This document shows, one piece after another, positions 12,602-12,645 of a stretch of 12,645 bases of DNA. The position numbers were made by a program, and so were the translations under genes. The stretch's first letter is position 1. The number at the start of each line of letters is the position of its first letter. This DNA is from Baffinella frigidus. Lineage: Eukaryota > Cryptophyceae > Cryptomonadales > Baffinellaceae. Location of the stretch: NCBI GenBank assembly GCA_026770585.1, contig MU646478.1:180358-193002 (forward strand), written 5' to 3'. Below the pieces are notes generated by a model. The model was not told where the DNA came from. It was given only the letters and a program-made list of their open reading frames with translations, and searched no databases.

Positions 12602-12645
12602 CTGCGCGATGGGAGAGAGAGTGTGAGAGGGAGAGGGAGAGGGAG

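Overview
The window is nuclear DNA from a eukaryote, most likely a GC-rich unicellular alga. Genes are split by GT-AG introns. Exons are very GC-rich, while introns and spacers are more AT-rich and packed with repeats. Interstitial TTTAGGG/CCCTAAA-type repeats suggest a plant-type telomere sequence. One predicted protein starts with a signal-peptide-like segment ending in A-A-A-F-x-P, which resembles the bipartite plastid leader of algae with secondary plastids. That hint (haptophyte, ochrophyte or similar) is weak, and no species can be named.

Layout. Positions 1-260 are degenerate telomere-like repeat. The first three exons of an unrecognised coiled-coil-like gene lie on the minus strand (899 down to 270). 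A 236-base spacer (900-1135) is shared with the divergent plus-strand gene at 1136-6683. That gene is confidently MCMBP (MCM complex-binding protein, ETG1 in plants), reconstructed here as 7 exons and 657 residues. About 3.1 kb without a convincing gene (6684-9769) holds duplicated copies of the MCMBP stop-codon region, several 105-127 bp hairpin transposon relics (MITEs) and a 570 bp terminal-inverted-repeat element. A second plus-strand gene (about 9788-11320) encodes a possible targeting leader, a LisH-like helix, an acidic/lysine-rich linker, a zinc ribbon, an RGG tract and a C-terminal CCCH zinc finger. More MITE relics and short repeats follow. The window closes with one exon of an unrecognised minus-strand gene (12601-12332) containing an in-frame 30-base repeat.

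The most notable signal is how the introns are built. All six MCMBP introns are phase 0, and every exon after one begins GTGG after an AG, so an AGGT direct repeat brackets each intron. Several exon edges are present as extra decayed copies: the end of exon 3 with its donor, the start of exon 6 with its acceptor (three upstream copies), the zone leading to the exon 7 acceptor, and the stop-codon region. CCCTAAA-like arrays occur in introns of all three better-defined genes, always C-rich on the sense strand. Together these look like a locus whose introns grow or arise by local tandem duplication at AGGT sites and by colonisation with MITEs and telomere-like repeats. That reading is inference; the repeats themselves are visible.

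The genes show no evidence of a shared pathway. MCMBP acts in DNA replication and the zinc-finger protein looks like an RNA- or nucleic-acid-binding protein.
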